Shown piece by piece: positions 17,097-25,600 of a stretch of DNA of 64,000 bases. The stretch is from Salinicoccus halodurans (GTDB lineage: Bacteria; Bacillota; Bacilli; Staphylococcales; Salinicoccaceae). Where the stretch lies: positions 337,896 through 401,895 of the forward strand of contig NZ_FOTB01000003.1 in NCBI RefSeq assembly GCF_900114445.1, written 5' to 3'. The notes under the pieces are model-generated. The model worked only from the letters and a program-made list of their open reading frames with translations. It searched no databases and was not told the DNA's origin. Numbering within the stretch: the first letter of the stretch is position 1; each line of letters begins with the position of its first letter. A program made the translations under genes and the position numbers.

Positions 17097-18311
17097 ATGA
17101 AAATGAATACATCACTAATTAAAAATAGAACGTTTGTCCTGTTATTTGTCGCGAGCATCTTTGCTGTGACTGGCTTCAGTATGTTTTTGACTACAACAAC
17201 CTGGTATGTAATTACTGACCTGGATATGCCGTCATTGCTTGGTATCGTCCTTATTGTGATTACGGTTCCCCGACTGATCATGATGACATATGGAGGGATA
17301 CTTGCAGATAACTATAAGAAATCGACGATTATGTTCGGCACGAATTCAGCGCAGGCGGTCCTTTTACTGTGCATTACCTTACTGGTATGGAATGATGCGA
17401 TGACATTGATGGCTCTGCTGTCATTTGCCGGGTTATTCGGCATGCTGGATGCTTTCTTCGGACCGGCGAGTACGTCGCTGCTGCCTAAAATTGTAGACCG
17501 TCCCCAGCTTCAAAAAGCGAATGCCTATTTCCAGGGCGTGGACCAGGTTTCATTCATTCTGGGGCCGGTACTTGCAGGAATGATCATGGAAGTTTTTGAC
17601 GTATCCATCAGCTTCTTTGTTGCTTTCATACTGGTATCGTTATCTGCTCTGATTATACTGCCGCCGTTTATCAAAGAAGCAGCGGTGGAGAATAAAGTGA
17701 AGCAATCCCAGGTGGAAAATCTTAAAGAAGGATTTAATTATGTACGTCAGTCCAATTTTCTCCTTATTGGTATGCTGATTCTCATTACACTGAACTTTTT
17801 TGTGTTTGGAACACTGCATATCGCCATTCCATTATTAGTGGATGTTTATGGCGGAACACCGATCAACTTGAGTTATATGGAAATGAGTTTAAGCATCGGA
17901 ATGGTCTTAGGGACACTTATACTCGGGAGATATATCATTGCTAAAAAAGGCAGGATGAGCCTGTATGGTCTTCTGGCGACAGTGATTTTCTATATCATTT
18001 TCAGTTTCATGGATAATCTGACACTGCTGCCGATCATGCTCTTATTCATCGGATTTGCAATGTCATTTGTATTTATACCATTCTTCACTGCAGCTCAGGA
18101 AATTACAGAAAATCGTATGATGGGTCGTGTGATGAGTCTGATATTCCTGGCAATGAATGGGTTTGATCCCATTGCATACGCCCTGGTCAGCGGGTTGACT
18201 ACTTTCGGTATCCCTGTACAATTCATACTGCTTGGGTTTGGAAGTATCGGCTTACTGATTACTGTGGTGATATTTATGAAAGCGAAAGAATTTCAGAAAC
18301 TAACCACATGA
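17097..18311 (+). CDS. MFS efflux transporter (DHA3 type)
   Basis: 404 aa, about 12 helices. LPKIVDRPQLQKANAYFQGVDQVSFILGPVLAG is the signature of the DHA3 group (macrolide and siderophore exporters such as MefA/EntS). GAGAGG lies before ATG 17097, with ATG 17103 as an alternative. It is in an operon with a TetR regulator 36 bases downstream and has the operator above, so it is probably an inducible exporter of a toxic compound or drug; the substrate is unknown. Confidence 0.82.
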   Translation: MKMNTSLIKNRTFVLLFVASIFAVTGFSMFLTTTTWYVITDLDMPSLLGIVLIVITVPRLIMMTYGGILADNYKKSTIMFGTNSAQAVLLLCITLLVWNDAMTLMALLSFAGLFGMLDAFFGPASTSLLPKIVDRPQLQKANAYFQGVDQVSFILGPVLAGMIMEVFDVSISFFVAFILVSLSALIILPPFIKEAAVENKVKQSQVENLKEGFNYVRQSNFLLIGMLILITLNFFVFGTLHIAIPLLVDVYGGTPINLSYMEMSLSIGMVLGTLILGRYIIAKKGRMSLYGLLATVIFYIIFSFMDNLTLLPIMLLFIGFAMSFVFIPFFTAAQEITENRMMGRVMSLIFLAMNGFDPIAYALVSGLTTFGIPVQFILLGFGSIGLLITVVIFMKAKEFQKLTT

Positions 18312-18347
18312 TAGAATGATATTAAAGCGGCGAAGGAGTTCATATAA

Positions 18348-18923
18348 ATGGATACAAAGGAAAAGATATTGGATGTGGGACGGCAGCTCTTTGCATCCTA
18401 TGGATATGAGGGCACCACAATGACGATGATTGCCGGAGGAGTGGAGATTAAAAAGCCTTCCCTCTATGCTCACTACACAAGTAAAGAACAGATATTTAAA
18501 GATGTACTTGATAAGGAAGTGGCAGACTATATCACTTTTCTGCATGAAGCGGCCGCAGCTGATGATTCTTCCATCAAAGAGAAATTATACAGGCTGCTCG
18601 TAGAACATGCTTTGGATGATGAAGCGAGTATGAATTTCTACTATAGATTTATCAAATATCAGCCAGCGGGGCTTGAAGAATATATAGTCGGCAGCTTTGC
18701 AGAGATGGAAAGTGAAACGGAAAAAATATTTGAGATGATATTGAATCAGGGAAAAGAACAAGGCGAAATAGACAAGTCTTTATCCAACACCCAAATCTAC
18801 AGAATGTATTTTCTCCTGGTTGACGGCCTTTCCACCATGCCAGTTTCTTACAAAAGTGAAATGGATGGAAGGGATTACCTTGGTATATGGGAAGTCTTTT
18901 ACAGGGGAATAGAAAAGAGATAA
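18348..18923 (+). CDS. TetR-family transcriptional repressor
   Basis: 191 aa. The N-terminal helix-turn-helix MDTKEKILDVGRQLFASYGYEGTTMTMIAGGVEIKKPSLYAHYTSKEQIF is typical; the rest is an all-helical ligand domain. Likely represses its own operon with the MFS exporter through the palindrome at 17060-17081 and lets go on binding the exported compound (inference). Confidence 0.88.
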   Translation: MDTKEKILDVGRQLFASYGYEGTTMTMIAGGVEIKKPSLYAHYTSKEQIFKDVLDKEVADYITFLHEAAAADDSSIKEKLYRLLVEHALDDEASMNFYYRFIKYQPAGLEEYIVGSFAEMESETEKIFEMILNQGKEQGEIDKSLSNTQIYRMYFLLVDGLSTMPVSYKSEMDGRDYLGIWEVFYRGIEKR

Positions 18924-18925
18924 TA

Positions 18926-18969
18926 GAAAGGACCACTTAAAAAATCACTGTATTTTAAGTGGTCCTTTC
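18926..18969. terminator. Bidirectional terminator after tetR
   Basis: 17-bp perfect stem (GAAAGGACCACTTAAAA with its complement) and a 10-base loop, shared with the convergent dehydratase gene. Confidence 0.85.
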
Positions 18970-18970
18970 A

Positions 18971-19930
18971 TTAGTAATCTACATCTTTCAAATTCTCAAG
19001 AATATCGAGACCGACATTGCCGCCCGAGATGACGAAACACACTTTATCTTCGGGTGACACTTTGAGCAGCCCTTCAAGTATGGCCCCGATAATAACGCTT
19101 GAGGAAGGTTCTGCAACGATTTTGCCTTCCATCATCAGCAGTTTCATTCCTTTCAGGATATATTCTTCCGACACTGCCAGCATTCCGTCGATAAGTTCTT
19201 TTACGATGGGAAAATTCCGCTCCCCCGGCTGGTCGGTCACGAGTGCATCTGCAATCGTCTTCTGTCTGGGGATTCTAGTCAGTTCGCCGCGCGCAAGACT
19301 TTCACTATACCTGGGCAGACTGGCTGGTTCGGCGCCATATACTTTCGTACTGGCTGAAGTGTTTTTGATAGCGGTGGAAGTACTGGCGAGCAGCCCGCCC
19401 CCGCTTGTGGGCAGAATGATGTAATTGAAATCTTCATGATGTGCGGCAATTTCAAGTCCGACAGTACCCTGGCCGGCCATGACTTCATAATCGTCAAATG
19501 GAGGGATATACGTATAATCATATTTCCGGGCGAGTGTTTCTGCCACATCAAACCTTTCGCTCACATCACAGCGTACAAGTTCAGCGCCGAGTGCTTCAAT
19601 CGCAACAGCTTTGTATTTTGAACCGCTGTCCGGTACAACGACAGTCGCGTGGATTCCCAGCCGTTTCGCAGCAAATGCAACAGCTCTTCCGTGATTTCCC
19701 GACGATGTCGTGATGATTCCTTTTTCGAGGTCTTCATCTTCAAGCTTGAGAATTTTATTCATCGCACCGCGTATTTTAAAAGCATTCGTTACCTGCATAC
19801 TCTCCAGCTTCACATGGACTTCGCAGCCTAAAAATGCATCCAGGTTCTCCATCCGGAGCAATGGTGTCTGATGGATATACGGGGCAATCCTGTCCGCCGC
19901 TTCCTGTATGTCTTTCAATGTCAAGGTCAT
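18971..19930 (-). CDS. Threonine/serine dehydratase family PLP enzyme
   Basis: 319 aa fold-type II PLP enzyme. Motifs: the PLP lysine in NAFKIRGAMNKI, SSGNHGRAVAFAAKRLG, and the phosphate-binding PTSGGGLLAS. No C-terminal ACT domain, so it is the short catabolic class (TdcB, serine racemase, or EutB of hydroxyectoine use), not biosynthetic IlvA. ATG 19930 is selected because GGAGGG lies just before it; the frame is open 18 codons further upstream. Stands alone; substrate probably L-threonine or L-serine. Confidence 0.8.
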   Translation of the reverse strand: MTLTLKDIQEAADRIAPYIHQTPLLRMENLDAFLGCEVHVKLESMQVTNAFKIRGAMNKILKLEDEDLEKGIITTSSGNHGRAVAFAAKRLGIHATVVVPDSGSKYKAVAIEALGAELVRCDVSERFDVAETLARKYDYTYIPPFDDYEVMAGQGTVGLEIAAHHEDFNYIILPTSGGGLLASTSTAIKNTSASTKVYGAEPASLPRYSESLARGELTRIPRQKTIADALVTDQPGERNFPIVKELIDGMLAVSEEYILKGMKLLMMEGKIVAEPSSSVIIGAILEGLLKVSPEDKVCFVISGGNVGLDILENLKDVDY

Positions 19931-20123
19931 GCGTTTTCCCTCCTTGTAAGATTCACGCTTTTTGTACTTGCTGTATTCCCACAATATCTTGCTTCAACAC
20001 TTCTATCCGGGGTTACGGTTTTTGTTCAGAACACTTCAATTTCAGTTTCATTCACCGATTTTAAGACGATTTCCGCAAAAGCTTCCACAACCCCGGTACC
20101 TACCCTGACCGATGACTGTTCTC

Positions 20124-20654
20124 CTAACTCTGTTTAAATTTACCGTAGTGCACCATTTCATCAAATGGGAGATGGTCTTTCGGTTTCGGGTTTTCATCCG
20201 CTTCGCCAATACCGATTACGGCAACAATGCGTCTGTCGTCAGGAATCCCGGCAAGCCTGCGCACATGATTTTCACGTTTTTCGGATTCTGATTCGTCTTC
20301 AGAATGATAGATGGCGCCAAATGCAGCCCCGAGATCCTCCTCCGTAGACGCCAGCCATAAAAACCCTGAAGCGATTGATGCATCCTGCAGCCAGTATTTG
20401 CTCACATCAGGTCTGCCTGTAACTACAATGCCTGCCTGAGAGTCCGCCAGCCACCCCATGAAAGGTGTTGCGTGACTCATCTTTTTTAAGATATCCTGAT
20501 CCGTAATAACAACAAATTCACGTGAAGGCAGGTTATTGCCGGCCGGTGCCATATACCCCGAATCTACAACCCGTTCCAGTTTTTCCGCATCGATTTCCCG
20601 GGAGGAAAACGATGTGATTTCCCTGCGGTTCTTTATTGCTTCATGAACGTTCAT
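20124..20654 (-). CDS. Nitroreductase family protein
   Basis: 176 aa. MNVHEAIKNRREITSFSSREI start, VDSGYMAPAGNNLPSREFVVI, and ASIASGFLWLASTEEDLGAAFGAIYH are the FMN-binding and dimer motifs of the nitroreductase fold. Start is ATG 20654 with AAAGGGG before it. Predicted NAD(P)H- and FMN-dependent reductase of nitro or quinone compounds. The 193 bases downstream to the dehydratase start hold no recognisable element. Confidence 0.82.
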   Translation of the reverse strand: MNVHEAIKNRREITSFSSREIDAEKLERVVDSGYMAPAGNNLPSREFVVITDQDILKKMSHATPFMGWLADSQAGIVVTGRPDVSKYWLQDASIASGFLWLASTEEDLGAAFGAIYHSEDESESEKRENHVRRLAGIPDDRRIVAVIGIGEADENPKPKDHLPFDEMVHYGKFKQS

Positions 20655-20756
20655 CAAATGCCCCTTTCCATACTTTGTCATGAGTCCATTATAATCCAGA
20701 TGAGCGCAGGATTCAGGTATAATGGAATCACATTAATATTACCTGGAGGAATGACA

Positions 20757-21164
20757 ATGAAGCGCATTACACTGATGGAGGCATACGCCATCGAAACTTT
20801 GAGAAGTAACGCATATAAAAATGAAGAGATTATAGAAAAAGTGAGAAATAATGAGATTGAAGATTTCAAAGCTGTGGATGATCATATGGATTACGACGGT
20901 CTGTTTGAGCTTGAAGCGGAAGATTTCCTGGGAAATATTCTGGAAAAGGGCTATCAGGTAAAATTCCTGACAATCAACGGACTGACCAATCTCATCAGGA
21001 TGAAATATGGGAAAGAGGCAGACAGTGATTATAGATTAAGCGGCTTTGTTGTATCAGAATTACAGCTGGAAGCAGAGGAGAGACGGGATCTTGAGACGAT
21101 GCTTTCTTCAAACTGGAAATTCAGCGAATCTGAGAACGGTATTACAATTGCTCCTGCCAAATAA
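20757..21164 (+). CDS. Uncharacterised protein
   Basis: 135 aa, soluble, acidic, mixed helix/strand, no recognised motif and no cysteines. GGAGG at 20745-20749 is 7 bases before ATG 20757 (an ATG 6 bases earlier is also in frame). TATAAT at 20718-20723 is a likely -10 box. It lies between a nitroreductase (opposite strand) and an oxidoreductase. I do not recognise its family. Confidence 0.65.
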   Translation: MKRITLMEAYAIETLRSNAYKNEEIIEKVRNNEIEDFKAVDDHMDYDGLFELEAEDFLGNILEKGYQVKFLTINGLTNLIRMKYGKEADSDYRLSGFVVSELQLEAEERRDLETMLSSNWKFSESENGITIAPAK

Positions 21165-21258
21165 AAGCGGGTGAAGGCGGAATATTTGCGATGCATCAAA
21201 GTTTCACACTATGATGGAACTGTCAGAATAATATAAACAGTGCATATAGGAGGAATAT

Positions 21259-22254
21259 ATGATGAAAGCAGTACTTCATGAAGGAGCATCAGGCAGGAAA
21301 GGTTTGAAATATGGAGAGATTGACAGCACTGAACCGAAAGAAGGCGAAGTGAGGGTCAGGCTGAAAACAGCGGGTTTGAATCACAGAGACCTGTTTATAC
21401 CGGACAGGCATAAGGCGGAAGACCCGGCACTGGTTCTCGGTTCAGATGGTGCGGGCATAGTGGATGCTGTCGGCGATGGTGTGGACAGTGTCAAAAAAGG
21501 TGACGCAGTCATCATCAACCCGTCTCTGGGCTGGGAGAAAAACAGCGATGTACCTCCGGAAGGATTCGAAATAGTCGGGCTGCCATTCCATGGCACATTC
21601 GCTGAATACATTACAGTTCCTGCTGAAAATGCAGTGGAAAAACCGGATTTTCTTTCATGGGAGGAAGCGGGTGTACTTGCACTTTCGGCGATGACAGCAT
21701 ACCGCGCACTGTTCACAAGAGCGAAAGTTACAGAAGGCATGACGGTATTGATTCCCGGAGCTAGCGGCGGAGCAGGAACATGCCTGCTGCAGTTTGCCGT
21801 AGCGGCAGGAGCAAAAGTATATGTGACATCGAGGTCCGAAGAGAAGCGCAAACAGGCTCTGGAACTCGGTGCAGCCGAAGCAATCGACAGTGAAGCGGAC
21901 TGGAATGAGGCCTTGGCAGGGGAAAAAGTGGATGTTGTGATTGAAAGTGTCGGTGCAGCAACATTCAACAAATCCGTCGACCAGCTTCGCCGCGGCGGTA
22001 CGCTCGTTGCGTTCGGTGCATCGGCCGGCGATACTGTGGAGTTTAATCTGAGGAAATTTTTCTATGGTCAATACAATCTCCTGGGATCCACTATGGCAAG
22101 CGCTGAAGAGCTTCAGGAGATGCTTGGATTTATTGAAGAACATGAAATCAGACCGGTAATGGATAAATCCTTTGCACTGTCCGATTTTGAGGAAGCATTT
22201 GACCGGCTTGAAAACGCGGATATGATGGGGAAAATCGTTTTTAATATTGAATAA
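21259..22254 (+). CDS. Zinc-independent MDR alcohol dehydrogenase/quinone reductase
   Basis: 331 aa medium-chain reductase: GroES-like N-terminus (LKTAGLNHRDLFIPDRH, VLGSDGAGIVDAVGDGV) and a Rossmann domain with the NADPH motif PGASGGAGTCLLQFAVAAGAKVYVTSRS. The cysteine-rich structural zinc lobe is missing, so it is of the quinone-oxidoreductase/enoyl reductase type. GGAGG precedes the start. Substrate unknown. Confidence 0.85.
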   Translation: MMKAVLHEGASGRKGLKYGEIDSTEPKEGEVRVRLKTAGLNHRDLFIPDRHKAEDPALVLGSDGAGIVDAVGDGVDSVKKGDAVIINPSLGWEKNSDVPPEGFEIVGLPFHGTFAEYITVPAENAVEKPDFLSWEEAGVLALSAMTAYRALFTRAKVTEGMTVLIPGASGGAGTCLLQFAVAAGAKVYVTSRSEEKRKQALELGAAEAIDSEADWNEALAGEKVDVVIESVGAATFNKSVDQLRRGGTLVAFGASAGDTVEFNLRKFFYGQYNLLGSTMASAEELQEMLGFIEEHEIRPVMDKSFALSDFEEAFDRLENADMMGKIVFNIE

Positions 22255-22289
22255 CAGAGAGAAGAGTTTTCCCTTAAGTCGATTATGTA

Positions 22290-22313
22290 ATTTAATTTTC
22301 TCCAAACGGGTAG
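22290..22313 (+). promoter_or_regulatory. Possible sigma-B promoter of yrhK-like gene
   Basis: ATTTAA (22290-22295), 12 bases, GGGTAG (22308-22313); one mismatch in each hexamer from the sigma-B consensus GTTTAA / GGGTAT. Confidence 0.35.
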
Positions 22314-22348
22314 AGATGATTGTGTAATTTCACTCGGAGGTTGAGAAT

Positions 22349-22666
22349 ATGCCGAAGTTAAAAAAGGATAAAAATTACTTGGAATTTGATATAGGCAGTT
22401 TTGGGGTTTTCTTCAACAAACGGTATCATCTGCTTTCAACCATCAACGATCTGATGCTGGGTATCTGGTTCGTAATAGGAAGTGTTTTGTTTCTTTTCCA
22501 CCAGACACAAACCATAGGAACTATCCTGTTCATTCTGGGCAGTGTTCAGCTGCTCGGCAGACCGATTCTGAAACTCCTTCACGGTTTCTTCATCAGGAAA
22601 GAATCTGAGAAGGAACTGGAGGACGATACACCGTCTGAAGTAATAGAAGATAAGATGAAACAGTAG
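22349..22666 (+). CDS. YrhK-like small membrane protein
   Basis: 105 aa with two transmembrane helices in one hairpin (INDLMLGIWFVIGSVLFLFHQ and IGTILFILGSVQLLGRP) and charged ends, matching the YrhK domain family of unknown function. CGGAGG lies before the ATG. A strong terminator follows. Confidence 0.75.
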   Translation: MPKLKKDKNYLEFDIGSFGVFFNKRYHLLSTINDLMLGIWFVIGSVLFLFHQTQTIGTILFILGSVQLLGRPILKLLHGFFIRKESEKELEDDTPSEVIEDKMKQ

Positions 22667-22680
22667 TTGAAATCAGCCTG

Positions 22681-22713
22681 ATGTGAAGAAAAAATTCACA
22701 TTGGGTTTTTTTA
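22681..22713 (+). terminator. Terminator after yrhK-like gene
   Basis: ATGTGAA / TTCACAT stem with A-rich loop, followed by GGGTTTTTTTATT. Confidence 0.8.
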
Positions 22714-22798
22714 TTGGAGCTGTTCGTAAAGAGGCTAATACACGCCGGATACTTGTGATAAAATCCATATATATCATTTGGGGAATTGAGGGGTGTCG

Positions 22799-23515
22799 AT
22801 GAACTGGTTTTGGGATGAGGCGGTCCCCTATATACAAGTAGGCGGGATGGGTCATTTTATATATATATTATTTCTCATCATTGTTTTCAGCATCATTTTT
22901 CGCAACAGAAAAAACTTCAGTTTCAGTGGAAAATTGGGAAAGGTCTATCTGTCTTTTTCCCTATTGGGTCTGGTCCATCAATTGATGATTACTGGCTGGT
23001 ATATTTTCGAAACTGGATTTGATATGAGAGATGCCATGCCATTACATATATGCAGAGTGGTCGTCTGGTTCATCATATTTCAGCCTTTGATCAGGAGACC
23101 CGGGATGAACAATCTTATATTTTTCTTCGGATTATATGCATACGGTTCATTCACTCTGCCAATCGCCATCCATCCCCCATTCCATTTTGTAGGATGGACA
23201 TTCGCCCTGTTGCATACTGTCATCATCGTCTACCCGTTCATCATTCATTGGGCGACAGGCTGGATCCCGACGTTTAAAGGCGCATTGCAGAGCTTTGGTA
23301 TATTTCTGATATATTTCACAATGGTACTTATTGTGAATGCTTTAGTGGACGGGAATTATTTTTATATGGACGAAAGGCCATTTCTCCATGAAATGCCGGC
23401 GTTTCCATATACGATGTTGAACGCAGTCGGTACATTCTGCATTTTCATGACCGGCCTGCTCCTTTCTAAAATACTCTTGAAATTCGAGAGGCAGAATTAC
23501 CCGGTGGAGCGGTAA
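22799..23515 (+). CDS. YwaF-family integral membrane protein
   Basis: About 238 aa with six to seven helices and the family landmark RDAMPLHICRVVVWFIIFQPL (His-x-Cys at the membrane face). Bacillus YwaF and the TIGR02206 group are similar; function unknown. The in-frame GTG at 22793 overlaps the GAGGGG ribosome site, so ATG 22799 is preferred. Confidence 0.72.
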   Translation: MNWFWDEAVPYIQVGGMGHFIYILFLIIVFSIIFRNRKNFSFSGKLGKVYLSFSLLGLVHQLMITGWYIFETGFDMRDAMPLHICRVVVWFIIFQPLIRRPGMNNLIFFFGLYAYGSFTLPIAIHPPFHFVGWTFALLHTVIIVYPFIIHWATGWIPTFKGALQSFGIFLIYFTMVLIVNALVDGNYFYMDERPFLHEMPAFPYTMLNAVGTFCIFMTGLLLSKILLKFERQNYPVER

Positions 23516-23541
23516 TATTTTAGAAATTTTTGATTGATACT

Positions 23542-23568
23542 GCCGGATTTTTAATCCGGCTCTTTTTG
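23542..23568 (+). terminator. Terminator after ywaF-like gene
   Basis: GCCGGATT-TTT-AATCCGGC perfect 8-bp stem followed by TCTTTTTG. Confidence 0.85.
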
Positions 23569-23614
23569 TGCTTTTAACTGCCATGTGTCATAATTTCTAA
23601 AGGAGGTAGACACT

Positions 23615-24337
23615 ATGATCATTACGATTGCTTTTATATTATTTGCAGGACAGCTCATTAAATCTTTCTATACACACTACATATCCGAAAAAAGGAAGTA
23701 TTTCAGCTTTGATGACAGACGCTTTACAGATGATGATTATCTGAAAGTGCAGGATTTGAAAATAGGACAGCTGGAACGGATATTCCTCTATATCATGCTG
23801 GCGATATATATCGCAGCCCTGCTGGTACATTTATTTATCAGTCCGGTCTTCAGTATCTGGCTTCTGGGACTCTTCTTCTCATCCATTCTTCTTCTCAGTC
23901 TGCTGGTGGATCTAAAACTTTATACAATCGCCCGCGATAAGAGCCATATCATAATGGCTGTCATCTGGCTGGTGATGATAATCGGGATATTCGGATTTCT
24001 GTCGATGGCCAGCATCAATGAAAGCAATATCACCTTTGATGAGAATGAATTCAATCTTTCATCATTGGATTACGGTATCCCTTACGAGGATATAGAGGGT
24101 GTTGAAATGAGGGGCACCGTTCCGGAAATCCCTTACAATCATCTGGTTTTGGGCATTGGAGACCATCTTCACGGGACATTCCTTGAAGGAACAACGAATG
24201 TGAACAGACTGGATATAGAAGATAAAAGCCAGCCGATCATTTATATAAATACAGTCAGCATGAATATTTATATAAACGATAAAGATGCACAGGTGACAGA
24301 AAACTGGTTTGAAGAGCTGCGCTCCAAAGTGGAATAG
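23615..24337 (+). CDS. Uncharacterised membrane protein
   Basis: 240 aa. One N-terminal helix, three more between about residues 50 and 135 (LERIFLYIMLAIYIAALLVHL and two following), then a soluble beta-rich C-terminal part that looks like a PH-type domain (IPYEDIEGVEMRG, IIYINTVSMNIYIND, WFEELRSKVE) - the last is an inference from pattern only. AAAGGAGG precedes the start. No operon partner. Confidence 0.6.
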   Translation: MIITIAFILFAGQLIKSFYTHYISEKRKYFSFDDRRFTDDDYLKVQDLKIGQLERIFLYIMLAIYIAALLVHLFISPVFSIWLLGLFFSSILLLSLLVDLKLYTIARDKSHIIMAVIWLVMIIGIFGFLSMASINESNITFDENEFNLSSLDYGIPYEDIEGVEMRGTVPEIPYNHLVLGIGDHLHGTFLEGTTNVNRLDIEDKSQPIIYINTVSMNIYINDKDAQVTENWFEELRSKVE

Positions 24338-24378
24338 TCCATCTTTGTTGACATGAAAGGCTTTTCATAAGGTAGACT

Positions 24379-24387
24379 TGATATAAT
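24379..24387 (+). promoter_or_regulatory. Extended -10 promoter of the Cof-type phosphatase gene
   Basis: TGA-TATAAT, predicted start near 24394. No good -35 at 17 bases; a TTGACA at 24348-24353 is too far away. Confidence 0.45.
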
Positions 24388-24417
24388 ATTTAAAAAAACG
24401 ACTAGAGGTGCAGATGA

Positions 24418-25197
24418 ATGAAAGAACGAAGCATTGTTTTCTTTGATATTGACGGTACACTGCTGGATACAGATAAAAACCTTCCGGCTTCTGCCAAAAA
24501 GGCAGTGGCAAAATTGAAAGAGGACGGGCATATCGTTGCAATAGCAACGGGCCGGGCGCCTTTCATGTATGAAGATTTACGCAAAGAACTGGGTATTGAA
24601 ACATTTGTCAGCTGCAATGGCCAATATGTAGTGCTTGAAGGAGAAGTGATCTATCAGAATCCGCTCCATAAAGAGGCTCTGGTAGCCATGACTGAAGAAG
24701 CATTGGACAATGACCATCCGGTTGTCTATCTGAGTGATGAAGACATGATGTCCAATGTACCGGAGCATGAATATATCAATGAAGGCATCGCTTCACTTAA
24801 ACTCGGCATCACGCCGGGCCATGATCCGGATTATCACAAAGGCCGCGATCTATATCAGACATTGCTTTTCGTTCCGGAAGGAGAAGAGCAGCAGTATGTT
24901 GAGAAATATGACAGCTTCGACTTTATCAGATGGCATCCTGTATCATTGGATGTGATCCCAAAAGGCGGTTCCAAAGCAAAAGGGATCGCCAAAGTGATAG
25001 ATGAACTGGGTTTCCCGCCTGAAAGACAGTACGCTTTTGGAGACGGACCGAATGACCTTGAAATGCTGAGCACAGTTCATAACAGTTTCGCCATGGGAAA
25101 TGCCAAAGACGAAGTGAAATCAAAAGCGAAACACATCACAAAACATGTCAATGAAGACGGCGTTGAACACGGGCTCAGGATGGCTGGCTTAATTTAA
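24418..25197 (+). CDS. Cof-type HAD phosphatase
   Basis: 259 aa HAD hydrolase, IIB cap. Motif I FFDIDGTLLDTD, motif II AIATGR, Lys in PKGGSKAKGI, motif IV FGDGPNDLEML and AMGNAKDEVK. The family dephosphorylates sugar phosphates or flavin mononucleotide and related compounds; the exact substrate is not clear. Single-gene unit with terminator. Confidence 0.85.
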   Translation: MKERSIVFFDIDGTLLDTDKNLPASAKKAVAKLKEDGHIVAIATGRAPFMYEDLRKELGIETFVSCNGQYVVLEGEVIYQNPLHKEALVAMTEEALDNDHPVVYLSDEDMMSNVPEHEYINEGIASLKLGITPGHDPDYHKGRDLYQTLLFVPEGEEQQYVEKYDSFDFIRWHPVSLDVIPKGGSKAKGIAKVIDELGFPPERQYAFGDGPNDLEMLSTVHNSFAMGNAKDEVKSKAKHITKHVNEDGVEHGLRMAGLI

Positions 25198-25209
25198 TAA
25201 CAGTATTTT

Positions 25210-25245
25210 AAGAACTGCGGATATTTTTCTGCAGTTCTTTTTTTA
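25210..25245 (+). terminator. Terminator after Cof-type phosphatase
   Basis: AAGAACTGC / GCAGTTCTT stem with a 12-base loop and a TTTTTTTT run. Confidence 0.85.
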
Positions 25246-25257
25246 TTTTCAGAAATC

Positions 25258-25271
25258 TTGACAGAGGTCAA
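25258..25271. promoter_or_regulatory. Crp/Fnr-type binding site TTGAC-N4-GTCAA
   Basis: A perfect inverted repeat TTGAC-AGAG-GTCAA, the same geometry as an FNR box (TTGAT-N4-ATCAA). Its centre is 41 to 42 bases upstream of the start predicted from the -10 box at 25294-25299, exactly the class II activator position. The operon encodes a Crp/Fnr regulator as its third gene. Confidence 0.65.
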
Positions 25272-25293
25272 TTTTTTATTTTCCGTTTCACAA

Positions 25294-25299
25294 TACAAT
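25294..25299 (+). promoter_or_regulatory. -10 box of the metal-stress operon
   Basis: TACAAT with no -35 hexamer at the proper distance (ATTTTT there), as expected of an activator-dependent promoter. Confidence 0.5.
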
Positions 25300-25352
25300 A
25301 AGAATAAGGAAAGGGCACAGACCCGAAAATATTACAGGAAGAAGGAATAATC

Positions 25353-25571
25353 ATGAAAACAAATCTGCAGACAGAAACGTTTACCTGCCCGAGCTGTATC
25401 AAAAAGATTGAGCGTAACCTGAACAGTCAGGAAGGTGTAGATGCGGCAAAAGTATTATTCAACTCCAGCAAAGTGAAAGTGGAGCATGACGAGAATCAAA
25501 TAAATGCCGAGGAAATCAAAGGCATTGTCGAAAAACTGGGTTATCCCGTACTGGATATAAAATCCAGGTGA
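25353..25571 (+). CDS. Heavy-metal-associated (HMA) domain metallochaperone
   Basis: 72 aa CopZ-like ferredoxin fold. The metal site is CPSC at residues 12-15 (family norm is M-x-C-x-x-C; here F-T-C-P-S-C), followed by the VLFNSSKVKVEHDENQINAEEI strand-helix unit. It precedes a P-type ATPase by 30 bases and the ATPase has no HMA domain of its own, so it probably hands the metal to the pump. Confidence 0.8.
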   Translation: MKTNLQTETFTCPSCIKKIERNLNSQEGVDAAKVLFNSSKVKVEHDENQINAEEIKGIVEKLGYPVLDIKSR

Positions 25572-25600
25572 CAGATACAGAAAAGAAGAGGTGAAATATA

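Noticed and set aside
18971..19930. Biosynthetic threonine deaminase IlvA
   Set aside because: Length of 319 aa without the C-terminal regulatory domain; no ilv genes nearby.
19931..20123. Possible small gene or riboswitch between dehydratase and nitroreductase genes
   Set aside because: No start with a ribosome site, no clear stem set or terminator; nothing supportable.
21655..22305. 216-codon minus-strand frame inside the MDR reductase gene
   Set aside because: Cys- and His-rich antisense shadow, no ribosome site.
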